Assembly: GCA_035041965.1 (NCBI GenBank) | Contig: JAPYMA010000174.1 | Span: 1 to 64,000, forward strand | Direction of reading: 5' to 3' | Source of the DNA: Anisakis pegreffii | Lineage: Eukaryota > Nematoda > Chromadorea > Rhabditida > Anisakidae | Length of the DNA: 64,000 bases | In this document: positions 1-12,263 of the stretch, piece after piece | How positions within the stretch are numbered: the stretch's first letter is position 1 | Layout of the letters: each line of letters opens with the position of its first letter | Notes under the pieces: model-generated | Told to the model about the DNA's origin: nothing | Database searches by the model: none | Seen by the model: the letters and a program-made list of their open reading frames with translations, nothing else | Translations under genes and position numbers: made by a program

Positions 1-36
1 TATCAGAAAGTTGATATTCAGTATGAAATGTTGCAG

Positions 37-3000
37 CGAGGCGATCGTGCAATCCAGATAATGAATTCGAATGCGTATCAGATGCAACCTCATCGAGCTC
101 TTTACATTCCGCGTCGTCGTTGATCTCGTCAATTTATTCGTCGAGAATCAAGAACAATCCGGCCAGATGCATACCGCGATCGTGGGTTTGTGACGGCGAT
201 TTGGATTGTCGTGATGGGTCGGACGAGAAAGGATGTGGCGGTTGGTGTTGGTCGCGTTTTTGGGATTATTTTGGACGTTTGGGTGGTTTGAATGGTGGAA
301 GAATCTGAAGTTGGATTGGGTTTCGAATTTGGTTTCGGAATTTAGATTTTGTTTTGGAATTTAATGTAGAGAAGAAATGAGATTACAAGTGAAGAGATGG
401 ATAGTTTAAGATATAAAATGTGAGAATGATCAGTTCAAATGCAAAGAATGGAAGGGTCACGCGGCAATGTGCATTCCGATCTCGTGGAAATGCGATGGTC
501 AGAACGATTGCGTGGATATGTCTGACGAAGCGGGTTGTACCAGGGACAAATTGTGCGAGGAAAATCAGTTCAAGTAACTTTCATTATTATTCATCTTAAT
601 GTTATCGTTATTAAAATTGTTATTAAATGGTTATTAACATTTATTCATCAATAAATTGTTGTCGTCATCATTGTTTAAATTCATCAAAAATACGATACTC
701 GACAAATCGTTTGAATTGTTTTGCGAGATATTTTTCACAGAATATTGTGGATTTTGAATATTTCTTGAATTCAATTTAGAAAGTATTGGAGTGATTAAGT
801 TAATAGTAATAATAGTAATAAAAATTGAGGTGTGCAAATAATGTGTGCATCAATTCAAATTGGAAGTGTGATGGAGATGATGACTGTGGCGATGGTTCGG
901 ACGAATCACCAGAACATTGCCCGAATTTGATTTGTGACCCCGAGCAGAAGTTTCAGGTCATTATTATTATCAATATTATTGTTATTATTATTATTTTTAT
1001 TATTATAATTGTAATTGTAATGATACTCATTATTGATTGTGATTTGCTTTAAAGTGTGGTTCGGGAGGGCCTTGTATCTCAAGACGATGGCTTTGCGATG
1101 GTACAGCGGACTGTGAAGATCATTCGGACGAGATGAATTGTACAGATTCTGCGATAAAGAAAGCACATGAAAATGAACAACATCCCCTCACTTGTCATCA
1201 CGATTATGTTCGATTTTTGTCATTCATTGCACTTATTTGCTTGCATTTAGTCGATAAGCTGTTGGAGATTTTCGAGAAAATGTTCAGATTTATGTGGAGA
1301 AGAAAATTTGTGTTGAGTTCATATACTCTTTCAGTGAATATGCTGCATAAATAATTGGATTGTTTACGAAATTTGTACGATTGGATAGAGTAGTGAATGG
1401 TTTGAGCATTCGTGAGACGACGAGATAACTTTGAATGAATGCTTTCAGGAATTCAAATGTCGAACGGGTGGGCAGTGTATAAACAGAGCGTGGAAGTGTG
1501 ACGGTGAGGTGGACTGTGCTGATGGATCGGATGAAGATGACTGTGCGTTTTGATGGAATTGCATTTATTTCGTCATTAAATTGTTCAGATAGATTTTCTT
1601 TTGTGATTTTTGTGCTGATCAAAATTGTTGACGAAGCCAACTAACTCGGCTAGTCATTAGCAGAGATAAATAAATTTGCAGTGAATTAGGGGAATGCGTT
1701 CGGTTTGTGTGAGAATTTTCGATAGTGTAATCAACAATTTTAATGTATATTCCCATTTTTGTCATTTGTATTTTATTATTGTACAGTGTACAGTTGATGT
1801 TTTGTTTGTTTGTTGTTGGAAATATTGGTGATATATTGGAATATTTGATCAGGTGAGCATCATGAATGCACAGCTGATGAGAAGTTGTGTGATGTGGGCA
1901 CTTGTCTTCCGAAAGCGAAGTGGTGCGACGGGCAAGAGGACTGTTTCGATGGATCTGATGAGAAGGACTGCTCAGGGAGTGGGCCGAAAAGTTGGTTTAG
2001 AGATTTAGATTGTAGCCATTTAGATTGTTCGGGATTGTTTTTATTGTTGTTGTTATTTATTCTTATCATTTACTATTGTTATGCTTTATTAATTATTTTT
2101 GTTAGTATTGTTGTATTGTTTTCAGAAGAAGAATGTGGAATAAACGAACACAAATGCGAAGGAACACCACTTCAGTGTATTGCATATGATAAGTTATGTG
2201 TTGAGGGTGAGGCGAATAACGATTGCGCGAAGACTGTCTGTAATAAGCAACTGAGTTAGTTTTGACTGGTCTCGTTGCTTTATTGTTATTATTATTTTGA
2301 TGGTTGTTATTATTGATATTAATATTTTGATTATTAATATTATTATTGTTATTAATATTTTGATTTTTATTATTATTATGATTATTTTTGATTGTTATAA
2401 TTATTATTGTTATTAATATTTTGATTGTTATCGTTATTGATTATTATTATTATTTTGATGGTTATAATTATTATTACTATTATTGTTATTACTATTATCG
2501 GTATTTTTATTATCATTATAATTATTTGCATTATTTTCATTGATATAATCATTGTTGTTAGTATTATTTACATTGTGTTTTGAAATATTATTGTTATAGT
2601 TATTGTGACTTATTTGTTCAGAGCTTTGCGATGAAAAGCCGGGAGGATATTGCCAGTGTCGTGTGACGAGTGTGAATGGGACATTCTGCTATTGTCCGCA
2701 AGGTTTTCGATTAGAGGGACGGAATTGCATTGGTAAGTGAGGTGAAATGGAGTGGTTTGGGTTGTTGTTTTCATTTGATGGTTGTTGGTTTTATTCATTG
2801 TGTTGTTGTTGTTGTTGTAGATATTGATGAATGTGCGTCTGTTGGAACGTGCGCTCAGAAATGCATTAATACACCTGGTTCATACATTTGTGAGTGTTAT
2901 CCTGGTTATCGGTTAACGATGGAAGAGTGAGTTATCTGTATCATTATCGTGATTATTGAATTAGTGAATGCGTTGAAGTAACAGTGCGAACTATCATGAT

Positions 3001-6000
3001 TATTTTATTTTGTTTTATTTTTTGTGAGTTATTTATTTTTATTTATTTACGATATTTTTGTAATTCATCTGAGCTATTATTTATTCAGTGTGAGTTATTA
3101 TTCATTTATCACAATTATTTACTATATTTTAATTATCATGATTACTGCATTATCGTAATGATTGTGGCATGTGGTGAGTGGATATAATGGTGGTTGGTTG
3201 AGTTTTTGAAGGGTTGATGAATTTTAAAGATGATTGATTTCAGGTCGAAGGGCGCAAACGGAGGTGACAAGTATACAGAGCGTAAATGTCGAGCAAGCGG
3301 GAGTGATCCGCTGTTGTTGCTGTCGAATCGGGCTGCGATCCGACGTTTCGACTTGATTAATAACAAATACGAACCCTTAATTGCACAGTTGGAATCTGCT
3401 GTGGCTATGGACTTCTTGCATAAGTTTGTTTGTTGATTTGTCACTTAATATGTGGAATGGTGCAGTGTTTAGAATGATTTGCTGAGAATTGATTGTGATA
3501 ACTGATAATGTAGTGTGATGATAGTAAACGAGCTGATTGATAGAAATGAATGAACTTAAGGAACGATACGGTGATATGGTCGGATGTGTCGCAAGAGAAG
3601 ATAATGATCTGCCATTTGGGGAAAGGTTTGAGTGTAAAGGATATCAAGCAGTGCGCTGAGGGACGTGAGAATATTACGCTGGTCGATAAGGACATATCAA
3701 CACCGGACGGATTGGCCGTCGACTGGGTGCATCAGTTGTTGTTTTGGACAGATACTGGACTCGATCAGGTCTGGATGAAATTTACATTTTTGCTTCTTAT
3801 TTCATTTATTGTAGATAGATTTCAGTGTTATTTTCATTCGTTTAGTTGAAAATTTTTCACAGGTTTGAAATTTTTTTAAGGAATGCCTAAATTTTCGTTT
3901 GCAGATAAATGTGGTCGATTTGGTGTCGCGTCGTCGTCGAACGTTGTTCTCGGATGGTTTAGACGAGCCGAGGGCGATCGCAGTCGATCCATCGAGAGGA
4001 CTGTTGTTTTGGACTGACTGGGGTGTGCATGCGAGGATCGAACGAGCTGGCATGGATGGCAACGATAGAACGGTAAAATTTTTATTTTACTGGTTGATTT
4101 TGATAGAATTCGTTCGTGAATTCGCTTAGTTATTAGCCAACTGGGTTGTTAACATAATGACTACTTATCGTTAGCGCGGAATGAGTAACTTCCAAACAGT
4201 TCATAAAAATTTTTGAACCAGCTGAAAGTAATCTGTTATGCATGGTAAGTAATTCTTTGGGGAACATTTAGCTGGAGAAATGCAGTGATTTTGGGAATGA
4301 TTGTTAGCGTTTTGAGATGGGATAGAATTCTTTGGGGTTGCGTTCAACTTCATTTTCAAGGTTTCTATCGGCTTTTTTTGAAAGGGTGAATATTTCGGAG
4401 AGTCACTTTCAGGTTTTAATAAGTGGTGACTCAATAAAGTGGCCGAATGGACTTGCGTTGGACATCTTAGAGCAACGTGTGTATTGGGCGGATGCAAAAG
4501 TGAAACTGATAATGTCGTGTGATTATTGGGGTGAGAACACTCGTCTGGTGATAAGGTCACATCAACGGCTCAAACATCCGTTCTCGTTGACGGTCTTTGA
4601 GGAACGTTTGTATTGGACGGATTGGGATCATGAGGGCGTTCTGACCGCTAATAAATTCACTGGTAATGACTTCAAAACGGTGAGTTTTATTAATTGTTTC
4701 GTTTTTGGATATTATGTTTTTTATTGTTTCGGTTATTTATATTTTTTGTTGATTTTATTGTTTGTTATAGTTTAAAATTGTTTTTAGTATTGTTACCATA
4801 TTTATAATAATCATAGTGTTTTTAGTATTGTTATCATATTTATAATAATTATATTGTCTTTAGTATTGTTACCATGTTTATAATAATTATATTGTTTTTA
4901 GTATTGTTATCATATTTATAATAATCATATTGTTTTTAGTATTGTTATCATATTTATAATTATACAATGATGAATACTGAATAAGAATTGAGTATGATGA
5001 GATGATTTGAGGTAATGAATGGTGTATCGGGACCTATGACCGTACGAGTATATCACGAGATGGCACAGCCGGAACATCCGAATAAATGCGCTTTCCACGA
5101 TTGTGAACACATTTGCCTGCCGAGAGCACATCTTCGTTAGTGTTTTTTTGATTATTTTTTTGAGAAGTGAATTGAATGGAATGAGTAAATGAATGGAAGT
5201 ACGAGTTTAGCACGAAGCAAGGAAGAGGAACTCGTGCTGAAGGGACGTCCATATACATGCGCGTGTATGAATGGATTCATTGCGGATGATAACAATTATT
5301 GTGTGACCGCGAGTGATGCGTTGGGTAGGTTTTGGCTTGGTTTTTTGTAAATTTAATTTACATTTTTACATTCTATGGATATTTTCGAATGGAACAGTGT
5401 TATATTTGGTGTATTTTGAAGAGGTTGCAATGAATGTTTATTTAGATGAATTGAATTGTTTATTGAATTTTGAAAAAAATTTTAAATAATCAATTTCAGC
5501 TGGTATTGGACGTCGTGTAACACCGCTGTCATTCACTTCACTTCTGTTCCTTCTATTGCTCGCATCTCTTGTTGTTATCGTAAGTTGGATTTTTAGTTGT
5601 TTGCGTTTCTTGAGAAAATATTTGGAATTGTTTTTTAAAATTTAATTTAAATTTTTTGGTCATTATAATTATGATTATGCTTATCGGCCGTTGTCGTTAC
5701 TGTTATGATTTTGATTTGATGAGATGTTTAGTGTTATTGCGAATCCAATTTCAGGGTTACCTATGGTATCGTAAGCAGCCACATCAATTTGCTGTTCTGC
5801 ATATTGATAATCCGATTTACAGAAGGACAGTTGAGGAGATGGATCCGGATATGGATGCGTTTGCAGATGGTGCGTACATTTAGTGTTGTTTTTTGTTGAT
5901 AGTATTGTTTGTTATTGCTTTTATTGTTTACTTCTATTGTTATTTGTTATTTTATTGTTATTGTTATTATTATTATTATCATTATTCGTGTGAATTTTTT

Positions 6001-6596
6001 ATTTTTATCCAAAAAAATGAAAGTAGTGAAAAACTATTGAAGGGACAGTGACCAATGACGAACAAGCGCCTCGACATGGAGATGTGAAATTGGTTATGAA
6101 TCAACCGGCGACTGCGACTGTAACGGCACCGAACGGGCAAATATCGACAAACCCGAACGGCGTTCAGTCGAATTTGAATAATGGTACACCGTCGTTACCG
6201 GTGAGTTGGTTTGATTATTACGGAGTTGGTTTCGAATTTACCATTAAAATTGCGGTGCGGTTAAAATTTAACCTGTAGCGGTTTCGAGGGTTACTGACAC
6301 TGATTGACATGGTGAAGATTCGGTTAAGATTGACTCAAGCTTTACCAAGATTTGTAGATGTGGTTTAAAAAATTGGCAAAATTGATTTTAAAATTTTAAA
6401 GTTTTCCATCGTTTGGTTGTTTGTTTGCGAGTGAGGTGCAATAAATTAGTAAGATTTCAAAATGCATTCCTCGTTTCAAGTGAATGTTTTCGATGCAAAT
6501 TAAGTGATTAGTGGATTTATTGGGTAATTGATTGAATGCCGATGCTTTTAGACAGAGTCAATGACGGCACCACTCACATCGTCAATGGTAATGTGA
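37..6596 (+). CDS. LDL-receptor/VLDLR-type lipoprotein (yolk) receptor, 5' incomplete
   Basis: Endocytic receptor of the LDLR family, about 890 residues visible. Exons: 37-240, 411-573, 830-956, 1055-1207, 1449-1542, 1853-1978, 2126-2254, 2622-2732, 2821-2926, 3244-3423, 3561-3768, 3905-4072, 4413-4679, 5012-5135, 5211-5324, 5500-5579, 5755-5869, 6043-6200, 6552-6596; all phases join. Order: six canonical LDLa repeats (CDG..DC.DGSDE motifs), a seventh degenerate one (2126-2254), an EGF module, a calcium-binding EGF (DIDEC...[12 protein letters not shown]), a YWTD propeller ([31 protein letters not shown]), another EGF, a hydrophobic span ([13 protein letters not shown]) and a cytoplasmic tail with IDNPIY, matching the FDNPVY internalisation signal. 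The domain order is that of LDLR/VLDLR and, in worms, would suit a yolk receptor such as RME-2; orthology is not settled. The start codon and signal peptide lie left of the window. Confidence 0.9.
2265..2600. repeat. Imperfect TTATTATTG-rich low-complexity tract
   Basis: Intron of the LDL-receptor gene made almost entirely of TTA, TTG and ATT triplet-like units with little G or C on the plus strand. It is interrupted, so it reads as decayed microsatellite rather than a pure array. No coding content is seen. Confidence 0.75.
4781..4962. repeat. 38-bp minisatellite, nearly five units
   Basis: Each unit begins TTTTTAGTATTGTTAYCAT and continues as an A/T-only stretch. Unit starts fall at 4781, 4819, 4857, 4895 and 4933, giving a constant 38-bp period with a few substitutions per unit. 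The array lies inside the receptor intron 4680-5011. Confidence 0.9.
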
Positions 6597-6618
6597 AAGG
6601 ACGGATGCGAAAAGAGCA

Positions 6619-6650
6619 AATAAATTTATTATCAGTCAATCATGAATAAA
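6619..6650 (+). promoter_or_regulatory. Poly(A) signals of the LDL-receptor gene
   Basis: AATAAA occurs at 6619-6624 and again at about 6645-6650, a short distance after the stop codon ending at 6596. This spacing suits 3' end formation of the receptor transcript with a very short 3' UTR. Confidence 0.6.
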
Positions 6651-9600
6651 TAAATGAATACGTAAATATACATATGCGCCAATATAACATCGAGAAGTAG
6701 TCGTATTGTAAATCAATTGGATCAGAGCAAATTTGATCAGTAAGCGAGTAAAAATGATGTTTTAGTGGGTATATTACTGTTATTTTCGTGTACTCGTTTC
6801 ATTCGTGTGTTTATTTTCGAAAGGTTTTGAATATTACACGTTGACACGTTATTATTATTATTGTTGTTTACGTTGCGATGTTATAAACTGTATTTTATGT
6901 GGTTTATTAATTACGATGATCGTAAAGATAAATCGAATCAATCAATGCAATATTATATCGATAGAGTGCAGTCGTAAATTAAATGAAATCATTTTTCAGT
7001 CAATAATCAATAACCATTGAAGCACGCACTTATTGTCTTTATTATTGTTATTATTTTGGCGTGTTCTTGTTATGGCATCTGTTTTGTTTATACTTACAAT
7101 TACAGTTCGTGACATATTGTATGTAGTAGAGTTATGTAGAGCGTTACGGTTTCTCAACTCATCACTCTTCGGTTGATTTCGGTGAATTTTAGCGGTCAAC
7201 GGAACCTTTTTGATTTGCATTTATGGTGGTGGTGAAGGTGTTTATAATATAATATGTAATGTTTTTTGGAAAACGTTTAATGATGAAGGGTTAAATGAAA
7301 TTGTTTCAATGTAGAGTTGAATTAAGAATGTGATTGGGATAGTTTTGGGTGGGATGAAAGAAAATTTAAATGATAGTGATATGATAATTGGAGGTGGATT
7401 AGTTGTATTGGGGATTGGAAAATTGGTACATTTGTAAGTATATTGAGTAACCGTAATATCGATGATGAGCTTTTAATGCGGGATATTAAATTTTATTTAT
7501 TTATTTATTTATTTGTTTTTGCATATTTACTCGTTTATTTATCATGAGTTCATTTTGTTTCGTTTTATATCTCGTTGAAAATTTGCTGTGATCGGATCCA
7601 ATTGTTGCTGTTTCTCGTTGAGATTTACTTTTAATTCGTTATAGATATTACTAATGTGCTGTATTACAGTTCTTGCTTCTTGTGTTATACTACAATTATT
7701 AATGTTTTGTATTACAGTTACTAATATTATATTGCAGTTGTTTTGTTTCATTCATTATTATTAATCATTATTGTGGTTTCATTATTTGCTCCAATTTTCT
7801 GTGTTACACCAGTATGCATCTTCTAAAGTAGCAGACAGAATTTCACTAATGTTTTCATATTGTTCGGTCGGCTCACTTGTGAATTTTTAGTTTTCGTTTA
7901 ACATTTTTGACGTTCTCGATATTGATCCCGCATTCAGTAACTCTTTATCACAATATTCAGTATGTGCGTTGTTCTCTCACACTCGATTCATTTCATCGTC
8001 CATAAATTTGATTTCAATTAGATATATAACTCATCAATCAATGATCTGTTATGAATTTTATTCATTTCTATTTCATATCATTTCATTTGTTCTTTAAATT
8101 CAGTTTTTTTTTATAAATTCAGATTTGATTTGATTTGTCCCGTTGAATATGTCGAATTCACTTGAGCATGTGAAATTCATTCATTCATCATTTTTAAAAC
8201 ACGTCGCTTTGACAGGATCCGATCGTTTCGCTCGTTATTGACTCATATGGATGGATGAATGAAGAATGACTTTGAGATGCGGTGCAGGGAAATTCGAATT
8301 TTGTCTATAGATGTTTTTCAGGAACTAATTGTTGTGATTTCGAAATTTCAATCTCGTCTTTTCTCATTTTCTTAAAAATTTCTTATTTTCAGAGGAAACG
8401 CATTTTCAATTACTTCCAGTGTAACGCATCTCCATGTCGAATTCTGATATCTGTATGAGTGCTGAAAAAATATTTGGGTAGTTATTTTCTTTGAAGGGAA
8501 ATAACTGATCGAAAGCGCATTTATTCTCGATTGAAATTTATAAATAACACCTAATCACTGAAACTTTGTTGTGAATTGGTCTTACTTTTAATCACTTATC
8601 ATCGTTTCCGTTTATCATTCGGTTATCATTTCGAAAATGTGGTTAACATTCAACGAATACTCTCTATTTATGCCTGATTATGTGTGTGAGTGTGTGCGAG
8701 TGTTGAAGAAAGATGCTTAGCGCATAAATATCGCGGTTGACATTATATGAAAAAATGGGTAATAAGTTCGGAAATTTTCAAGTTATTCGCCTGTACTGTA
8801 TCTGAATTCATTATAAATATTCATGAAACGAGATCCTGTCGTCTAAAGCCAGCAGATTGGTCGGAGATGATCATGCACTAATGGGTAACAAGCATAGACT
8901 TGGTTGAAACAGCTGTAATCATCGGTACAGTTTTGATGGATACGGGTATGGATATGGATAATCTGATAGTAGGGGATCTATTAGATATTCTCAAAAAATG
9001 ATTCTATTCGATACTTAAACAAAATCGATTCCATGAAAGTATAACAGTATTAAATTGGAGTGGAGGCTTGACGATGGTGTGGATGTACCCAAAAATGGTC
9101 ATGTTCTTTAGCTGGGCAAGCGAGCACCTATGAGGACTGAGACTAAGGTTCTGCGAAAACTCAAACTGAAGCAGTTAGTTGGGTTTAAGATATGGTACCT
9201 AAACCAGACTCATTTTGATCGATATGGCAAGCCTGAAACCAATTTCTCACTGATCAATATTTGATGCGTTCTCATTTATTTTTAGGCATTTTCTTTCGAG
9301 TTTCCATTTTGTTTGTCTCAATTCACAATGTCGCCTTTTATTTATTGATTTTCATTTCATTTTTACATTCTGAATTTCTTGTTAGCTAATAATATATGAG
9401 AATATATTTCCGAAAAACACATTTTGCTCATTTTCGCCGTTGAGATGAAATGGGATTCGTTAAAGGTTTCACGAGAATTTATCACTGTCTTCAACACATT
9501 TTCCATGCTTTTTTCACGATGCACTCAGTTAATTGGTTTCGACACCGTTTGTTCGAATTTCTTCTTTTTTTTGCGTTGCATTGCAGTACGTTCGTCTCGG

Positions 9601-10883
9601 TTGGTTCTCTTATCTGTAAACGTTTTTTTAATTTTGATTTTATCAAACATATTGAAAATCATGAGAACGCTCTGATTTTATGATGTGAACAGACGTTGAT
9701 ACGCGACGAAACGATCGCTCTTTTTGTGGTTGTTATCGTTACGTGAATGACGTTTGCTTTGATAAGATTCAATTATCAATACATATTTACTTCGGTTATA
9801 TACATATAAACAAATGCATAAATAAATATTTATTTACATATATTCACATATGAATGATGATACTATGAAACATTTTACTGAAGTTAATTTGATGGATGCT
9901 TGCATAATTTTGCGATTTGCGATAGTTGAAACGAAACTGATTCAGGATTGCTCAGTTTATCGACTAATTTTTCCGCGATTCATTCCTCTTACGCATGTTT
10001 TTATGAATTTATTTATGTTATCACGTAATATTACGTAAAAATGTTACGTATATGATGAATTTTTGATGGAAATACTATGTTTTCACGCAATATTCACGTT
10101 TTTTGGTGCTTCGTGTTGAGTTGAATGTGACGTTTTTCAACGGAATCGCTTTCCCTCATTTCAATATTTGAAATTGAGCATTGATTCGGTAATGGTGTGG
10201 AACTGGGAAGTGCGGAAAATTGTCAGGAACTGGTCATTAATTTCGATTTGCATTGTTCAGTTTTGAGTAAACCTGTTCTGTTTGAAAACACTGCTTGGCG
10301 GTGGCGTTTGGTTTTTATGGAAGTGTGCGTTTGTTGGTTGTTGAATGAATGAAATCTGTTTTGATTGGTAAAGAATTGGGACGAGGTGTCAAGGAATATT
10401 TTGTTTAAGTGTTTGTATTGATCAATTGGTCTATCGGCTCATTTGAGAAGACTGCTTAACGCTTTTTTGACAGTAAACTGAGCCGAATCTAGTTGAAAGA
10501 ACGAAATTAACGATGTAAAAGCATGATGATGATAATGATGGCGGGAGTGTTATCAGTGATAACAATAGCGATTCAGTGATAACAATAGCGGTTACATGCA
10601 CTAACGACGTACTGCTTACTGATTAAAAAAATATTAACCTCAGTCATCTCGTTCTTTCGACTATCCAATTGGATTATGCTAAGTGGCTTGTGATTATAGT
10701 GCCCAATTGTACAGATTGCCTTCTATTTATCATCATTACCGATGTTGTTGGATATGTTGTTATCTCGGCGAATCTCTATCCACAAAACATATTTTCATCG
10801 AATGGTTCGTTGGATCAGATGGTGTTAGATGTGCGCAATGATATTGTTCCTGATCAAGAGGTGTGACTGGTATGAATGATGAA
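6651..10883. other. Intergenic stretch with no recognised gene
   Basis: Mostly AT-rich sequence with short, compositionally random open frames. It holds a TTTA microsatellite at about 7490-7515, a 20-bp direct duplication (CAGTGATAACAATAGCG core) at 10551-10591, and a patch at 9060-9240 that looks less AT-rich than its surroundings but has no readable coding frame. The 83- and 77-residue overlapping open frames at 9424-9683 show no family features. I see no tRNA fold. Confidence 0.6.
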
Positions 10884-11106
10884 GGTACCCGGTCAATCTA
10901 CCTAAAAACATTTTGCCTAACCACAGTTTACCTGAAGACACATTGCCTTACGGACAGTTTGCCTAACTTACAGTTTTTAATGAATATTTCGCCTAAAAGG
11001 CAAACTGTCCGTTAGGCAATGTGTCTTTAGGCAAACTATCGTTAGGCAAAGTGTTTTTAGGCAAACTGTCGTTAGACTAAATGTCTTTAGGTAGATTGAC
11101 CGGTCA
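10884..11106. mobile_element. MITE-like inverted-repeat element, copy 1
   Basis: The left end reads GGTACCCGGTCAATCTACCT and the right end AGGTAGATTGACCGGTCAC, which are reverse complements over about 20 bases. The interior is itself palindromic and carries a repeated TTTAGGCAAACTGTCGTTAG motif on the right arm, with its complement on the left. A shorter copy with the same ends lies at 47124-47250. No transposase is encoded, so it would be a non-autonomous element. It ends 94 bp before the GSKIP start codon. Confidence 0.8.
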
Positions 11107-11200
11107 CTAATGATAAACGCTGAAGAGGTGTTGAGTTGATACGTTTTGATTTTAACTTGGCGATTTTTGATGAAATCAGCTGATGTGAAGTCAGACAGAA

Positions 11201-12263
11201 ATGGATAAACAGTCAACGAAGAAGGACGAGCATGATAAAGATGATGAGGAGGAGGAGGATAACAATGACAGTAAACTGCTGAAAGAAGAAGTCAACGCTG
11301 CGCTCAAGGAGTTACCGTTCGCTGTTGAGCACATTGCCGTCTCTGAGAAATTACCTCATAATGACGATATTGTCTATTTGAACATAACCACGTGTGAAAG
11401 TTAGTTATTCGCGTAAAATTCAATATTTTTTGAAATTTTAATTGAGTTTTTGCCGATAATTGTATCGATTACAACGGGTTTTCAAGGAGGCATCCATAGC
11501 GATCATATTACGTCAAGCAGCACCTCCAAGTCGTGCACGTAACCCAGAGCATGCAGCCCTGGGGTAAGCCTCAAAATCAGTCTAATGAATCTTGAGTGGT
11601 GCCAGCGGTCCGGTTCGCTGTCTGAATTTCAGTTGCGCCAGTTTCGTCACTATCGACTCTTTCCAGCCATAATCAATTAGGTCATAATAGTAGGTCATAA
11701 TCAATGACCTACTATTTTGCCCAGGAAAATTTTGCCCAACTTCGCGTAAATACAACAATCTGGATCGGATTTCCTGCAGTTCCCCCTTGGTTGGCTTAGA
11801 TTTAAGCTGAACCTTATTGTAGGGTACCGGAAACCATGAACTAGTATAAGCCAAAAATTTTTCAGCTAACACCTTACCAGTGTCCATATTTTTCGTCACA
11901 AATGATCTGTCTCTCTCTGATTTTGTTGAGCTTCCAGAAGCAACGTACTGCGTTGAGTTGACCATAAATGGATGGCGATTAGTTTCGAAACGACACGATC
12001 ATTTGATAGGTGATAGCAGTGATAAGGACGGTGATAATGCTGCTGATAAGGTTGTGACATCTGAAGGCAGTGGCAGTGATTTGAAAACGGAGGAGGATGG
12101 GAACGAACGTATTGATAAACTGATAAACGGACGTCATTTCGAGACAATCTATCAACTGCTCGATTGTATCTCGCCAATATATCGTCAAAAATTTGCCGAT
12201 CAATTGATTTTTCATTTGAATAAGTTACAAGAGAAGAATCACTCAGAATCACCGCACTCATAA
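11201..12263 (+). CDS. GSK3-interacting protein (GSKIP) homologue
   Basis: Two exons, 11201-11399 and 11938-12263, joined in phase 1, encode 174 residues. Residues 1-25 are highly acidic/lysine-rich. Exon 1 then carries the first half of the GSKIP domain (EVNAALKELPFAVEHIAVSE, followed by DDIVYLNITT), and exon 2 the second half (ATYCVELTINGWRLVS ... FETIYQLLDCISPIYRQKF). This matches the conserved LxxEVN...FAV...DVxYLNV...YCLELT...YxLLDxxSPxYR pattern of the family. In vertebrates this small scaffold binds GSK3-beta and PKA regulatory subunits. An acidic insert of about 35 residues separates the two conserved blocks of exon 2. The domain also occurs in CLUH-type proteins, but nothing else of CLUH is present here. 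Confidence 0.88.
11582..11937 (-). other. Unrecognised antisense open frame in the GSKIP intron
   Basis: An open frame running from 11965 to 11582 on the minus strand is largely intronic. It has a coding-like composition (PYNKVQLKSKPTKGELQEI, YDLIDYGWKESIVTKLAQL) and ends in PLAPLKIH before a stop. The DLIDYGWKES stretch faintly recalls the core of ENY2/Sus1 proteins, but flanking residues do not support that. It could be a transposon or gene fragment. No splice model was secured. Confidence 0.25.
11693..11735. repeat. Short hairpin in the GSKIP intron
   Basis: AATAGTAGGTCAT and ATGACCTACTATT face each other around a 5-base spacer, and GGTCATAAT is also repeated directly just upstream. The symmetry is nearly perfect over 13 bases per arm. 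Confidence 0.65.

Noticed and set aside
1682..1697. Possible microexon between LDLa exons 5 and 6
   Set aside because: Not needed: a donor at 1543 (GTGCGT) joins exon 1449-1542 to 1853-1978 in phase and rebuilds the final LDLa cysteine.
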